Shown here piece by piece: positions 8,117 to 16,475 of a stretch of 64,000 bases of DNA. Positions within the stretch are counted from its first letter, which is position 1; each line of letters begins with the position of its first letter. Both the position numbers and the translations under genes were made by a program. The notes under the pieces were generated by a model that saw only the letters and a program-made list of their open reading frames with translations, had not been told where the DNA came from and did no database searches. Source of the stretch: Amycolatopsis taiwanensis DSM 45107 (GTDB lineage: Bacteria > Actinomycetota > Actinomycetes > Mycobacteriales > Pseudonocardiaceae); the NCBI RefSeq assembly GCF_000519205.1, contig NZ_JAFB01000010.1:209716-273715 (forward strand), written 5' to 3'.

Positions 8117-9136
8117 CTAAGCGCTTTCGGAAAGTCTGTCGTCGCGGTAGCGGGCGTCCATGTCCCCGGTGTACCCCGCCCGCGCGGCCCGGCGGCCGAC
8201 CACGAAAACGTAGACCAGGAACGCGGCTTCGGCGGCCACTCCGAGCCCGATCCGCGCCCAGGTCGGCAGCGGGGACGGCGTCACGAACGCCTCGATCGCA
8301 CCCGACACGAGCAGAACGCAGGCCAGCCCGAGCGCCATCGCGGCTGCCGTCCGACCCTGCCGGGCGAGCGCGGCCGCCCGGGACTCCCGGCCCGGGTTGA
8401 TCACCGTCCAGCCCAGGCGCAGCCCGGTGCCCGCCGCGACGAACACGGCCGTCAGTTCGAGCAGTCCGTGCGGCGTGATCAGCCCGAGGAAGATGTCGAG
8501 CCGGTTGGCGGAAGACATCAGACCGGCGCCCACGCCGAGGTTGAGCGCGTTTTGCCACAGCGCCCACAGCACCGGAATGCCTGCGGCGACCCCGAGGAAC
8601 AGGCAGGTCGCGGCGACCCAGGCGTTGTTCGTCCAGACCTGGGCGGCGAAGGAAGCGGCCGGGTTGCTGGAGTAGTAGCTCTCGTACCCGCCACCCGGCT
8701 GGGTCAGCGCGCGGATCTCCTCGGGCGCGGCGATGCTTGCCTGGACCTGTGGATCCGTGGCGATCCAGGCGCCCAGCAGCCCGCTGACCACGATGGTAAC
8801 CAGCGCCGCGGCGAGCCACCAGCGCCGGTTGAGGTAGACGGCGGCCGGAAATCGGCGGGAGAAGAACAGACCGACCTCGCGCCATGCCGGGTTGTGGCTG
8901 CCCGTGACCGCCGACCGCGCTCGCGCGACCAGCGACGAAAGGCGGCCCAGCAGCACTGGGTCCGGGGCGACCGAGCGCACCATCGACAGGTGCGTCGCGC
9001 TGCGCTGGTAGAGGGTGACGAGTTCGTCGGCTTCCGGACCGTGCAACGGGGCTCGCCGGTCCAGCAGTTCGGCGAGCCGATCCCATTCGGCACGATGGGA
9101 AGCGACGAACACGTCCACGTCCACGAGCGACCACAT
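8117..9136 (-). CDS. SpoIIM/DUF95-family membrane protein
   Basis: 339 residues from ATG at 9136. A cytoplasmic helical N-terminal region of about 110 residues (DRLAELLDRRAPLHGPEADELVTLYQRSATHLSMVRS) precedes about five to six membrane segments. The family hallmarks FAAQVWTNNAWVAATCLFLGVAAGIPVLW and LGLITPHGLLELTAVFVAAGTGLRLGW (the HGLLEL motif) are clear. The family is named after stage II sporulation protein M, but in actinobacteria it sits in moxR/DUF58/RDD clusters and its role is unknown. Only 12 bp separate its start from the divergent RDD gene. Confidence 0.92.
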   Translation of the reverse strand: MWSLVDVDVFVASHRAEWDRLAELLDRRAPLHGPEADELVTLYQRSATHLSMVRSVAPDPVLLGRLSSLVARARSAVTGSHNPAWREVGLFFSRRFPAAVYLNRRWWLAAALVTIVVSGLLGAWIATDPQVQASIAAPEEIRALTQPGGGYESYYSSNPAASFAAQVWTNNAWVAATCLFLGVAAGIPVLWALWQNALNLGVGAGLMSSANRLDIFLGLITPHGLLELTAVFVAAGTGLRLGWTVINPGRESRAAALARQGRTAAAMALGLACVLLVSGAIEAFVTPSPLPTWARIGLGVAAEAAFLVYVFVVGRRAARAGYTGDMDARYRDDRLSESA

Positions 9137-9148
9137 TACAGTTAACGG
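9137..9148. promoter_or_regulatory. 12-bp divergent start region between SpoIIM-like and RDD genes
   Basis: ATG (minus, 9136) and GTG (plus, 9149) face away from each other across TACAGTTAACGG. On the plus strand TACAGT (9137-9142) is 6 bases before the GTG, suitable for a leaderless start. The 6-bp palindrome GTTAAC at 9141-9146 lies in the gap. Promoter elements for the minus-strand gene must lie inside the RDD coding sequence. Confidence 0.5.
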
Positions 9149-9994
9149 GTGTCTGCCGAACCCGAACTGGTCACCGGCGAAGCGGTTGTTCTCGACCTGC
9201 GCATAGCGCGTCTGGCCAGCCGTGGCGTGGCCGCTGCCCTGGACGCGCTGATCCAGTTCGCCGTGCTGCTCGCGGTGTTGCTTTCGGAGGCCCTGGCGGG
9301 CGTGGACGACCCCGCGCAGGCGGCCGCGATCCTGCTGGGTGTGTTCGTGCTGGTGCGGGTCGGCTACTCGACGCTGTTCGAAACGCTGGGCCGGGGCCGC
9401 AGCCTGGGCAAGATGGCGCTGGGCCTGCGCGTCGTCCGCGATGACGGGGGGCCGATCCGGTTCCGCCACGCGCTGACCCGCGCGCTGACAGGCGTGATCG
9501 TCGACTTCGGGCCGGTACTGGTGTGGAGTGTCGTGGCCGTCGTGGTGTCACTGTGCTCGGCGAGGTCCAAACGCGTCGGGGACTTCCTGGCCGGCACCGT
9601 GGTGATCCAGGAGCGCTCCCCGGACACTGCCGCACCCCAGATGTTCCCGATGCCGCCCGCGCTCGCGTCGTGGGCGGGACAGCTCGATCTGTCCGGGCTG
9701 ACCGACGACCTGGCGCTGGCCATCCGGCAGTACCTCGCCCGCTATCACCAGTTGCGCCCGGAAGCACGAGATGCGCTCGGTCACGATCTCGTCTGGGAAG
9801 TGGCCGGCCGGATCGGCGCCTCGCCGCCGCACGGGGTCCCCGGCTGGGCCTACCTGCAGGCGGTGCTGGCCGAGCGGCGCAACCGTGCGGCCGGGCAACC
9901 GCCCGTTCCGGCCATGCCGGTTGCGCCCGCCTCGCCCCCGCAGGCTCCGCCGCCTCCGCCGGCCGCTGACCACCCCTTCACTCCGCCCGCCTGA
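9149..9994 (+). CDS. RDD-family membrane protein with Pro-rich C-terminal tail
   Basis: 281 residues from GTG at 9149. The RDD domain (about residues 15-160) has ASRGVAAALDALIQF (the R and first D), SLGKMALGLRVVRDDGGPIRF, and SKRVGDFLAGTVV (the last D), with three to four membrane helices. The C-terminal 120 residues are cytoplasmic, with a helical part (DLALAIRQYLARYHQL...EARDALGHDLVWEVAGRIG) ending in a Pro/Ala tail. RDD proteins are thought to be transporters or membrane accessory proteins. Here it completes the moxR-type array, divergent from the SpoIIM-like gene. Confidence 0.92.
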   Translation: MSAEPELVTGEAVVLDLRIARLASRGVAAALDALIQFAVLLAVLLSEALAGVDDPAQAAAILLGVFVLVRVGYSTLFETLGRGRSLGKMALGLRVVRDDGGPIRFRHALTRALTGVIVDFGPVLVWSVVAVVVSLCSARSKRVGDFLAGTVVIQERSPDTAAPQMFPMPPALASWAGQLDLSGLTDDLALAIRQYLARYHQLRPEARDALGHDLVWEVAGRIGASPPHGVPGWAYLQAVLAERRNRAAGQPPVPAMPVAPASPPQAPPPPPAADHPFTPPA

Positions 9995-10043
9995 GCGTGG
10001 ACGCCGTGACCAGGCTTTTCGTCCGGCGCCCGGTGGTCCGCGT

Positions 10044-10069
10044 TTCGTAGCAAATCCACCTTGCTCCAC
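10044..10069. repeat. single-arm copy of the TTTGCTACG palindrome family (minus orientation)
   Basis: The sequence reads, on the minus strand, GTGGAGCAAGGTGG then ATTTGCTACGAA. Like the other single-arm copies it has GGAGCAAGG rather than GGAGGAAGG and no opposing arm. It lies downstream of the RDD gene and about 165 bp before the first M16 peptidase gene. Confidence 0.85.
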
Positions 10070-10220
10070 TACGCGGCCCCTCTGGCGCAGCCGTGCCTCC
10101 GCTGGAACCGCCGGCGCGGCGAACCGCTCGAGCGCGAGGGTGGCCCGGCCGGTCGAGCACTTCCCGGTGAAGATCGACGCTGCCCACCACCGTCCCCGAC
10201 AAAGAGGTTCGCATCGCGGC

Positions 10221-10226
10221 TACGCT
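10221..10226 (+). promoter_or_regulatory. -10 hexamer TACGCT for the M16 peptidase (leaderless type)
   Basis: TACGCT ends 7 bases before the ATG at 10234, and there is no Shine-Dalgarno sequence, so the mRNA probably begins at the start codon. TTCGCA upstream could serve as a weak -35. Confidence 0.5.
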
Positions 10227-10233
10227 CGTAGCC

Positions 10234-11520
10234 ATGGCCGCACCCGAGAATCTTCGCCTCACCCTGGACAACGGCCTGCGGGTCGTGCTCGCGCCGGACG
10301 GGACCGCTCCCGTGGTCGGCGTCGCCGTGCACTACGACGTGGGCTTCCGCTCGGAGCCCGAAGGGCGCACCGGATTCGCCCACCTCTTCGAGCATCTGAT
10401 GTTCCAGGGCAGCGAGAGCCTGGAGAAGCTGGCGCACTTCAAGCTCGTGCAGTCCAGCGGCGGCACGTTCAACGGGTCCACGCATCCCGACTACACCGAC
10501 TATCACGAGGTGTTGCCCGCGGCGGCCCTGGAGCGCGCCTTGTTCCTCGAGGCCGACCGGATGCGGGCACCGAAGCTGACGCAGGAGAACCTCGCCAACC
10601 AGATCGACGTGGTGAAGGAGGAGATCCGCCTCAACGTGCTGAACCGGCCCTACGGCGGGTTCCCGTGGATCCTCCTCCCGCCGGTCCTTTACCAGACGTT
10701 CCCGAACGCGCACAACGGGTACGGCGACTTCACCGATCTCGAGCAGGCCACGCTGGACGATTGCGCGGCCTTCTTCGACACCTACTATTCGCCCGCGAAC
10801 GCGGTGCTCACGGTGGCCGGTGACTTCGAGCCGGACGCGGCTCGCGAGCTGATCGAGAAGCACTTCGGTGACGTGCCGCACCGGCCTGCCCCGCAGGCAC
10901 GCTCCTTCGCCGAGCCGCCGCCGGCCGGGGAGATCCGCGGAAGCCACGCCGACCCGCACGCGCCCCTGCCCGCGCTCGCGGTCGGCTACCGCATGCCTGA
11001 TCCGATCAACGAACTCGATGCTTATCTGGCCAACCTGGTACTGGCCGGCGTGCTCACCGACGGCGACGGCTCCCGCCTGCAGCAGCGGCTGGTGCACCGC
11101 GAGCCGCTGGTCACCGACATCGGCGCCGGCGCGGGCCTGTTCGGCCCGTTCGAGGCACGTGACCCGGACACCTTCTCGGTCACGGCGATCCACGCGCCCG
11201 ACGTCGCGCCGGAGCGCATCCTCAGCGCGCTCGACGAGGAACTGGACAAGCTCGCCACGACCCCACCCGACGCGCGTGAGCTCGCCAAGATCACCGCGCG
11301 CTGGAGCGCGAGCCTGCACTCCGAGCACGACCGCCTCGTGTCCAGGACGCTCGGGCTCGGCGCCTTCGAACTGCTCTACGGCGACCCGTCGCTGATGTAC
11401 CGGTTGGCCGACCGCATGGCCGAGGTCTCCGCGGAGGACGTCGCGTCCGCGGCGAAGGCGTTGCGCCCGGATTCGCGGGCCGTGCTGGTCGTCGAGCCCG
11501 CCGGGACGGGCGGAAACTGA
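10234..11520 (+). CDS. M16-family zinc metallopeptidase, catalytic subunit
   Basis: 428 residues from ATG at 10234. The inverted zinc motif HLFEH is at residues 50-54 (FAHLFEHLMFQGS), and a downstream acidic helix DVVKEEIRLNVLNRPYGG supplies the distal glutamate. The M16 N-terminal and C-terminal domains each span about 200 residues. Members form clam-shell dimers that degrade short peptides. The next gene encodes an M16 protein without the zinc motif, so the two probably form a heterodimeric M16B peptidase with one catalytic and one accessory chain. No signal peptide; cytoplasmic. Confidence 0.93.
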   Translation: MAAPENLRLTLDNGLRVVLAPDGTAPVVGVAVHYDVGFRSEPEGRTGFAHLFEHLMFQGSESLEKLAHFKLVQSSGGTFNGSTHPDYTDYHEVLPAAALERALFLEADRMRAPKLTQENLANQIDVVKEEIRLNVLNRPYGGFPWILLPPVLYQTFPNAHNGYGDFTDLEQATLDDCAAFFDTYYSPANAVLTVAGDFEPDAARELIEKHFGDVPHRPAPQARSFAEPPPAGEIRGSHADPHAPLPALAVGYRMPDPINELDAYLANLVLAGVLTDGDGSRLQQRLVHREPLVTDIGAGAGLFGPFEARDPDTFSVTAIHAPDVAPERILSALDEELDKLATTPPDARELAKITARWSASLHSEHDRLVSRTLGLGAFELLYGDPSLMYRLADRMAEVSAEDVASAAKALRPDSRAVLVVEPAGTGGN

Positions 11521-11613
11521 CGTGACCGAATTCGTGGTGCGCGCCCGACGTGGCCGGGCGGCTGGTTCCGCTGCCGTGCGGGACGCCGGAAAAACCGCAA
11601 CGGAGGAAAGCAA

Positions 11614-12999
11614 GTGACTTCGACGACCCACCGCAGCGCGGCGGAGATCGGCCGGACCGAGCGTGGACCGCGGGCGGTGCCCGTGCTCGGCGCTCAGCGC
11701 GCGGCCGCGGACCTGTCCCATGTGGACACCGTGCTGGGCAACGGGCTCCGCGTGCTCGCGGTGCGCAAGGCGAACGTGCCGATGGTCGAGCTGCGGCTGC
11801 GCGTTCCCTTCGGTGGCACCGAGCCGCTGCACTCGGCCACCGCCGAGGTGCTCGCCGAGACGATCCTCACCGGCACCGCGCGCCGGGACCGGGTCGAGAT
11901 CGACACCGAACTCGCGCTGATCGGCGGTGAACTCAGGGCCTCCGTGGACCCGGAACGGCTCGCCTTCACCGGCAAGGCGCTGGCCAGCGGGTTGCCGACC
12001 CTGCTGGACGTGCTCGCCGACGCACTCACCTCGGCGTCCTATGTGGACGACGAGGTGAGCCGGGAGGCGGCCCGGCTCATCGAACGGCTCGCCGTTTCGC
12101 GCACCCAGCCGCGGGTGATCGCCCGCGAAGCGCTGCTGAAGCACAGCTACGGCGACCACCCCGTCACCCGTGAGGTGCCCCAGCCGCAGGACGTCCGGCA
12201 GGTGACGCCGGAATCGGTCCGGGCGCTGCACCACGCCGCGGTGCTGCCCCGCGGCTCGGTGCTGGTGCTCGTCGGCGACATCGACCCGGACCAGGTGGTC
12301 GGCGACGTCGAAAACGCCTTGCGCGGCTGGGCATCCGAGCGTGCCGCCGCGGCTCTGCTGGAGCTTCCTGAGTTGTCCGGCGGGGAGATGCTGCTGGTAC
12401 CGCGCGCGGGCGCCGTGCAATCGCAGATCAGGTTGGTCGCGGCGGCCTTGCCTCGCACTGACGCGCGGTACCCGGCGCTGCAGTTGGCGAACCTGGCGTA
12501 TGGCGGCTATTTCTCCTCCCGGCTGGTGGAGAACATCCGCGAAGACAAGGGCTACACCTACTCCGCGCACTCCGGTTTCGAATTCACCGGTTCCACCGCG
12601 ACCGTCGGGGTCGACGCGGACACCGCGAACGAAGTGACCGCCGCCGCGGTTCTGGAGACCCGTTACGAACTGGGCCGGCTTGCCCTGGTGCCGCCGGATG
12701 CCGACGAGATCGAGTCGGTTCGCCAGTACGCGGTCGGTTCGCTGGTCATCGCCACCTCCTCCCAGGCCGGTCTGGCCGGGCAGCTGTCCGCGCTCACCGC
12801 GAGCGGGCTCGGCGTCGAATGGCTGGCCGCGCATCCGAACCGGCTGGCCGCCGTCACCGCGGAAGAGGTCGCGCAGGCGGCGCTGGACTTCTTCGCCCCG
12901 GCGCGGTTCACCGGTGTGGTCGTGGGCGACGCGGAAAGTCTCGCGCCGAAACTGGCCGCGATCGGCGAGTTCACCGTCGGAGAAGCCGGCCCGAAATGA
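11614..12999 (+). CDS. M16-family peptidase-like, non-catalytic partner subunit
   Basis: 461 residues from GTG at 11614, preceded by GGAGGAAAG (11602-11610). It has the M16 fold pattern, but where HxxEH should occur the sequence reads EPLHSATAEVLAETIL, so zinc binding is lost. It keeps the Arg/Tyr-containing substrate strand EDKGYTYSAHSGF, typical of the accessory chain in bacterial M16B heterodimers. It lies 93 bp after the catalytic subunit gene, and its stop overlaps the nudC start (ATGA), so the three genes probably form one operon. Confidence 0.9.
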   Translation: MTSTTHRSAAEIGRTERGPRAVPVLGAQRAAADLSHVDTVLGNGLRVLAVRKANVPMVELRLRVPFGGTEPLHSATAEVLAETILTGTARRDRVEIDTELALIGGELRASVDPERLAFTGKALASGLPTLLDVLADALTSASYVDDEVSREAARLIERLAVSRTQPRVIAREALLKHSYGDHPVTREVPQPQDVRQVTPESVRALHHAAVLPRGSVLVLVGDIDPDQVVGDVENALRGWASERAAAALLELPELSGGEMLLVPRAGAVQSQIRLVAAALPRTDARYPALQLANLAYGGYFSSRLVENIREDKGYTYSAHSGFEFTGSTATVGVDADTANEVTAAAVLETRYELGRLALVPPDADEIESVRQYAVGSLVIATSSQAGLAGQLSALTASGLGVEWLAAHPNRLAAVTAEEVAQAALDFFAPARFTGVVVGDAESLAPKLAAIGEFTVGEAGPK

Positions 13000-14000
13000 C
13001 CGCGCCGTTCCAGCTCGGCAGGCTGCCCACGTTGTCACGGTCCACTGTGGATCGTCAGGAAACGTTGCGGACCAACCCGGAACGCCTGCGCACCCGCTGG
13101 GTGACCGCAGAAGTGCTGCTGCTCGACCGCAAGCTCCGCACGCCGGTACGGGAAGGGGAATCGTCGCTCGCCACGCGCAAGGCGGTGATGTTCGGCGACC
13201 TGCCGCCGACGGACGCGTTGTTCCTCGGCGAATGGGAGGGCGTGGACTACTGGTCGTTGCCCGGTGAACCGGACGGTGAGCCCGTGCTGGTGCCGGTCCG
13301 GGGCAGTTGGGGAGTTCGGGAGGAGATCCCCAAGGCCGGCGACGAGCTGTGGGTGGACCTGCGCGCGTACGGCGACCAGTTGGACGACAGGTCGGCCGGA
13401 CTGTTCACCACCGCGCAGGCGTTGCGGAACTGGCACCGGCAGGCGCGGTACTGCGCCCGGTGCGGCGGCCGCACGGAGCGGCTGCAGTTCGGCTGGGCGA
13501 CGCGGTGCCAGTCGTGCGGCCGGGAAGAATACCCGCGCACCGATCCGGCGATCATCTGCCTGGTCCACGACGACATCGGCCTGAACGGTGAACACGTGCT
13601 GCTCGCGCGCCAGCCGGTGTGGCCACCCGGGCGGTACTCGGTGCTCGCCGGATTCGTCGAGGCGGGGGAGTCCCTGGAAAACTGTGTCACGCGGGAGATC
13701 CGCGAGGAGGCCGGCGCCGAAGTATGGGACGTGCGCTACCTGGGCAGCCAGCCGTGGCCGTTCCCGCGCTCGATCATGCTCGGTTTCGCCGCGCGCGCCG
13801 ACGCGTCCCGGCCGCTCACCCCGGCCGATGGGGAGATCGAGGACGCCCGCTGGGTCCCGCGCGCCGATGTCCGGGCCGCGTTCGAGGGTGCCGGGGAGGC
13901 CGTACCCCTCACCGGCGGCGGCACCATGATCCTGCCCGGCACCTCGTCGATAGCGCGGGTCATGCTCGAAGCCTGGGCCTACGCCGACCCCGGCGCCTGA
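12996..14000 (+). CDS. nudC: NAD(+) diphosphatase / NADH pyrophosphatase NudC
   Basis: 334 residues from ATG at 12996, overlapping the previous stop by 4 bp. A divergent N-terminal domain is followed by a four-cysteine zinc ribbon (YCARCGG ... CQSCGREEYPRTDP), then the Nudix domain with GFVEAGE and REIREEAG and the NudC-specific SQPWPFPRS motif. NudC hydrolyses NAD(H) to NMN(H) and AMP and can remove NAD caps from RNA. The full complement of motifs is present, so it should be active. Placement after two M16 peptidase genes suggests co-transcription, not a shared pathway. Confidence 0.95.
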   Translation: MTAPFQLGRLPTLSRSTVDRQETLRTNPERLRTRWVTAEVLLLDRKLRTPVREGESSLATRKAVMFGDLPPTDALFLGEWEGVDYWSLPGEPDGEPVLVPVRGSWGVREEIPKAGDELWVDLRAYGDQLDDRSAGLFTTAQALRNWHRQARYCARCGGRTERLQFGWATRCQSCGREEYPRTDPAIICLVHDDIGLNGEHVLLARQPVWPPGRYSVLAGFVEAGESLENCVTREIREEAGAEVWDVRYLGSQPWPFPRSIMLGFAARADASRPLTPADGEIEDARWVPRADVRAAFEGAGEAVPLTGGGTMILPGTSSIARVMLEAWAYADPGA

Positions 14001-14020
14001 CCCAGGCCGGCTGCCGCTTT

Positions 14021-14140
14021 GTGAAGCAAGGTGGATTTGCTACGAAACACCCGCGCGGCACCCACCGCCGCGCGACCGGACCCGCAGCGCCATGGCGACT
14101 CCGGGCCCGGGGCTATCCGTAGCAAATCCACCTTCCTCTC
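14021..14140. repeat. expanded palindromic element: two arms separated by about 70 bp
   Basis: The left arm (14023-14045) is GAAGCAAGG-TGGA-TTTGCTACGA; the right arm (14116-14138) is the reverse complement of the GGAGGAAGG type. Instead of a 3-base loop they are separated by about 70 bp, which contain a GC-rich imperfect palindrome (CGCGCGGC ... GCCGCGCG). It follows the nudC stop. It may be two half copies or an element split by an insertion. Confidence 0.85.
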
Positions 14141-14231
14141 GTTAGGGCCCGTTTAAAAGGCTGCGGTAGTCGCCCCGCGAGAAGCTCCCCAGGTACGCGA
14201 ACGGAAGTGCTGGCACGTCGCTGGACGGGAG

Positions 14232-14628
14232 TCTCCGATCATCGGTGCCGGCCCTCGGCGGCCTCACGCTGGCCCGCGTCCTGCACGTCCACGGGATCCC
14301 GTCCACGGTTTACGAGGCGGAGTCGTCCCCGATGGCACGCGTGCAGGGCGGGATGCTCGACATCCACGACTACAACGGGCAGCTCGCCGTCGAGGCGGCC
14401 GGCCTGATGGACGAGTTCCATGGCCTGATCCTGGAGGGCCGCCAGCAGCTGCGGCTCGTCGACCGGGACGGCACGGTCCTGCTCGACAAGGCCGACGACG
14501 GCACGGGTGGCCGCCCCGAGGTGCAACGCGGTGAGCTGCGACAGATCCTGCTCGACTCGCTTCCGGCCGGCACCGTCCGGTGGGGCCACAAGGTCAGCGG
14601 CACCGCCGTTTCCTCGAACATCCCGTAA
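14232..14628 (+). pseudogene. FAD-dependent monooxygenase (TetX-like), N-terminal fragment, frameshifted
   Basis: The codons from 14238 read IIGAGP, and after one extra C at 14256 the frame resumes as GGLTLARVLHVHGIPSTVYE: the dinucleotide-binding motif GxGxxG broken by a single-base insertion. The frame then gives ESSPMARVQGGMLDIH and RPEVQRGELRQILLDSLP, as in TetX-like flavin monooxygenases (about 370-400 residues when complete), and stops at 14628 after HKVSGTAVSS. No start codon is recognisable in frame before the motif. A likely later piece of the same gene lies at 16292-16408, beyond the hydrolase/PadR pair. Confidence 0.75.
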
Positions 14629-14697
14629 GGCCTGCGACCTCAGGCGGTCATCGATGAACTGCTCGAGATGCCCGACAGAGGCCTGACAGGTGAGGTT

Positions 14698-15540
14698 CTA
14701 CCGTGTCGGGCTGCGCGACAAGATTGCCTGGTGGAGTACTCGGGCGAATCCTTGCGGATGTGTGGCATATCCCGGGTGTCCACCCGGGAAGACCACGGGC
14801 TGTTGGTCCAGCGCGGCAGCGAGTGTGAGCCCGGTGTCGTGGGCGAGCTGTCGCCGTGATGCTGCGCCGACCCCGATTGCGATGCGGTCGTGGAGGTTTC
14901 GCAGGGCCTCGAGATCGGGAAGACAGTCCCCGATGGGCCCCATCCGGCGAGCGATGAAGAATTCGAAATTGCCTTGCATCCGGGTCAGCTTGGCCTGCAT
15001 GGCCGTCGCCCCCGCCTCGCTCTCGAAGGGCGGCTCATCCGAACAGGCCGGTCCGCCGAGCCCGGCCCCGACAGCGAACGCCTGTTGCGCGGCGTGCAGT
15101 CCCTGTTCCCGGTAGGCGTCGACGACGCGATGTAGGAGGTCGCGCCGGGGATCATCGACCGGTAGCAGGAGAACGGCAGGAGGCTCGTGGGCGATCACCG
15201 AGGCCACTCGGTCGGGACGGCGGGCGGCGAGCGCGAGCGCGATCTGCGCACCGGCGCTGGTGCCGAAGACGTGCGCCATGGCATCGGTCACCTGCGACAG
15301 CACGCACAAGGCATCGGCGACCTCGGTCTCGATCGTTACCTGATCGACCGGATGGTGCAACCGGCTGCGCGATATGCCCCGAGTGTCGTAAGTGACGACC
15401 GTGAAGTGCCGGGCCAGAGCCTCGGCGACGCTGCCGAAATCGCGGCCGTCGTCCGCGCCTCCGGCAATGAGCAGCAGGGTCGGGCCGGAACCGGCCACCT
15501 CGTAGTACAGGTCGGCACCGGGAACAGTCAATGTAGCCAT
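14698..15540 (-). CDS. alpha/beta hydrolase
   Basis: 280 residues from ATG at 15540. The N terminus ATLTVPGADLYYEVAGSGPTLLLIAGG includes the oxyanion-hole strand, YDTRGISRS is the usual second-strand motif, and the nucleophile elbow is GTSAG (HVFGTSAGAQIAL). The C-terminal FPGGHPGYATHPQGF supplies the catalytic histidine. It belongs to the broad family with lactonase and esterase members that actinomycetes often pair with PadR or TetR regulators. It is divergent from a PadR gene across an operator-like palindrome, so it is the probable regulated target. The substrate is unknown. Confidence 0.88.
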   Translation of the reverse strand: MATLTVPGADLYYEVAGSGPTLLLIAGGADDGRDFGSVAEALARHFTVVTYDTRGISRSRLHHPVDQVTIETEVADALCVLSQVTDAMAHVFGTSAGAQIALALAARRPDRVASVIAHEPPAVLLLPVDDPRRDLLHRVVDAYREQGLHAAQQAFAVGAGLGGPACSDEPPFESEAGATAMQAKLTRMQGNFEFFIARRMGPIGDCLPDLEALRNLHDRIAIGVGAASRRQLAHDTGLTLAAALDQQPVVFPGGHPGYATHPQGFARVLHQAILSRSPTR

Positions 15541-15624
15541 CGCTGGCCTTGCCTTTCGTCGGTTCGGACTGGAAACACGCGGTGCCCTCACCGCGTCCAG
15601 GATGTTCTGATCTTGGTCAGGGTA

Positions 15625-15640
15625 TAGTCGCATGCGACTA
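15625..15640. promoter_or_regulatory. operator-like perfect palindrome TAGTCGCATGCGACTA
   Basis: A perfect 16-bp palindrome in the divergent gap between the hydrolase and padR-like genes. TATACC on the minus strand next to it (15620-15625) could be the hydrolase -10, and TATAGT at 15651-15656 the padR -10. A PadR dimer bound here would cover both promoters. Inferred from position and symmetry. Confidence 0.6.
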
Positions 15641-15667
15641 ATTGTCTACGTATAGTTGTGGAGAACT

Positions 15668-16276
15668 ATGAAGGGAATGGCTCCGAAGCAGCGCAAGGTG
15701 GCCAATCCGCTGGCGTTGTTCGTGTTGGCGGAACTCATGCCCGGGCCGACGCACCCGTACGAACTGGGCCGTCTGCTGACCGAGCACGGCAAGGATCGGA
15801 ACGTCCGCTATACCCGCAGCTCGCTGTACACGGTGGTGAACCAGCTACTCAAGGCCGGTTTCATCGCCGAGCAGGAGACCGTCCGCGACACTCAACGTCC
15901 CGAGCGGACCATCTACACGATCACCGAAACCGGTCGCAGCGAGCTGCGTGACTGGCTGCGCGAGCTTATCGCCACACCCCGCGACGAATACCCGCAGTTC
16001 GTCTCCGCCCTGTCCCTGCTGATGGTCCTGCCACCGGACGATGCGATCGACCTGCTAGGCAAGCGCTTGGCGATCCTGCACCACAAGGCCGAAGCCGCGC
16101 GCGCGGAACTCGATACCGCCGCCGTGAACGGGATCGAGTGGATATACCTGGTCGACGACCAATACCGCCTGGCCGCACTCGACTTCGAGCGACAGTTCGT
16201 CACCGGGCTCATCGACTCCCTGAAAGACCCCGCATATCAGCGGAAATGGCACGAAATGGCGAAGGGCATGGCATGA
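15668..16276 (+). CDS. PadR-family transcriptional regulator
   Basis: 202 residues from ATG at 15668 (an internal ATG at 15677 is also possible). The PadR winged helix covers residues 10-90: ALFVLAELMPGPTHPYELGRLL, RYTRSSLYTVVNQLLKAGFI, then the wing RPERTIYTITETGRSEL. The helical C-terminal dimerisation domain (about 100 residues) is the long PadR type. It probably represses itself and the divergent hydrolase through the palindrome at 15625-15640; some PadR proteins respond to small aromatic or lipophilic ligands. The gene pair sits between two pieces of a broken monooxygenase gene. Confidence 0.9.
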   Translation: MKGMAPKQRKVANPLALFVLAELMPGPTHPYELGRLLTEHGKDRNVRYTRSSLYTVVNQLLKAGFIAEQETVRDTQRPERTIYTITETGRSELRDWLRELIATPRDEYPQFVSALSLLMVLPPDDAIDLLGKRLAILHHKAEAARAELDTAAVNGIEWIYLVDDQYRLAALDFERQFVTGLIDSLKDPAYQRKWHEMAKGMA

Positions 16277-16291
16277 GCGACCCACTCCCGC

Positions 16292-16408
16292 CGCGCGGTG
16301 CACCTGCTGTCCGACGCCACACCCGAATGCACCGGCACGTCGTTCGTCGAGGTCTACCTGTTGATCAACTTGTTCGTCGGGTTCACCAAGGGCAAGCAGA
16401 CCCCCTGA
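16292..16408 (+). pseudogene. probable internal fragment of the same FAD monooxygenase
   Basis: A 38-codon stretch reads RAVHLLSDATPECTGTSFVE then VYLL. This matches my recollection of the segment that follows the mid-protein VRPLLSDA-P-YTGTSFVE strand in TetX-like monooxygenases; after that the similarity fails and a stop follows at 16406. It starts 16 bp after the padR stop. Together with the fragment at 14232-14628 it suggests that one gene was broken and now flanks the hydrolase/PadR pair. A profile comparison of both pieces against one full-length homologue would decide this. Confidence 0.5.
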
Positions 16409-16475
16409 GCGTCGCCTTCGAAGAGACCCCAGGGTGACCGAGGCCACAGAGGGGCCGGGCGCTAACCTCCTTCAG

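Noticed and set aside
10069..13038. A 989-codon minus-strand open frame opposite the M16 peptidases
   Set aside because: A shadow of high-GC coding DNA: the plus-strand genes have full family motifs, while the antisense translation has no recognisable domain.
16409..16475. Cobalamin riboswitch before the CobD-like gene
   Set aside because: Only 67 bp are available, and no B12-box GCCACTG-like sequence is present.
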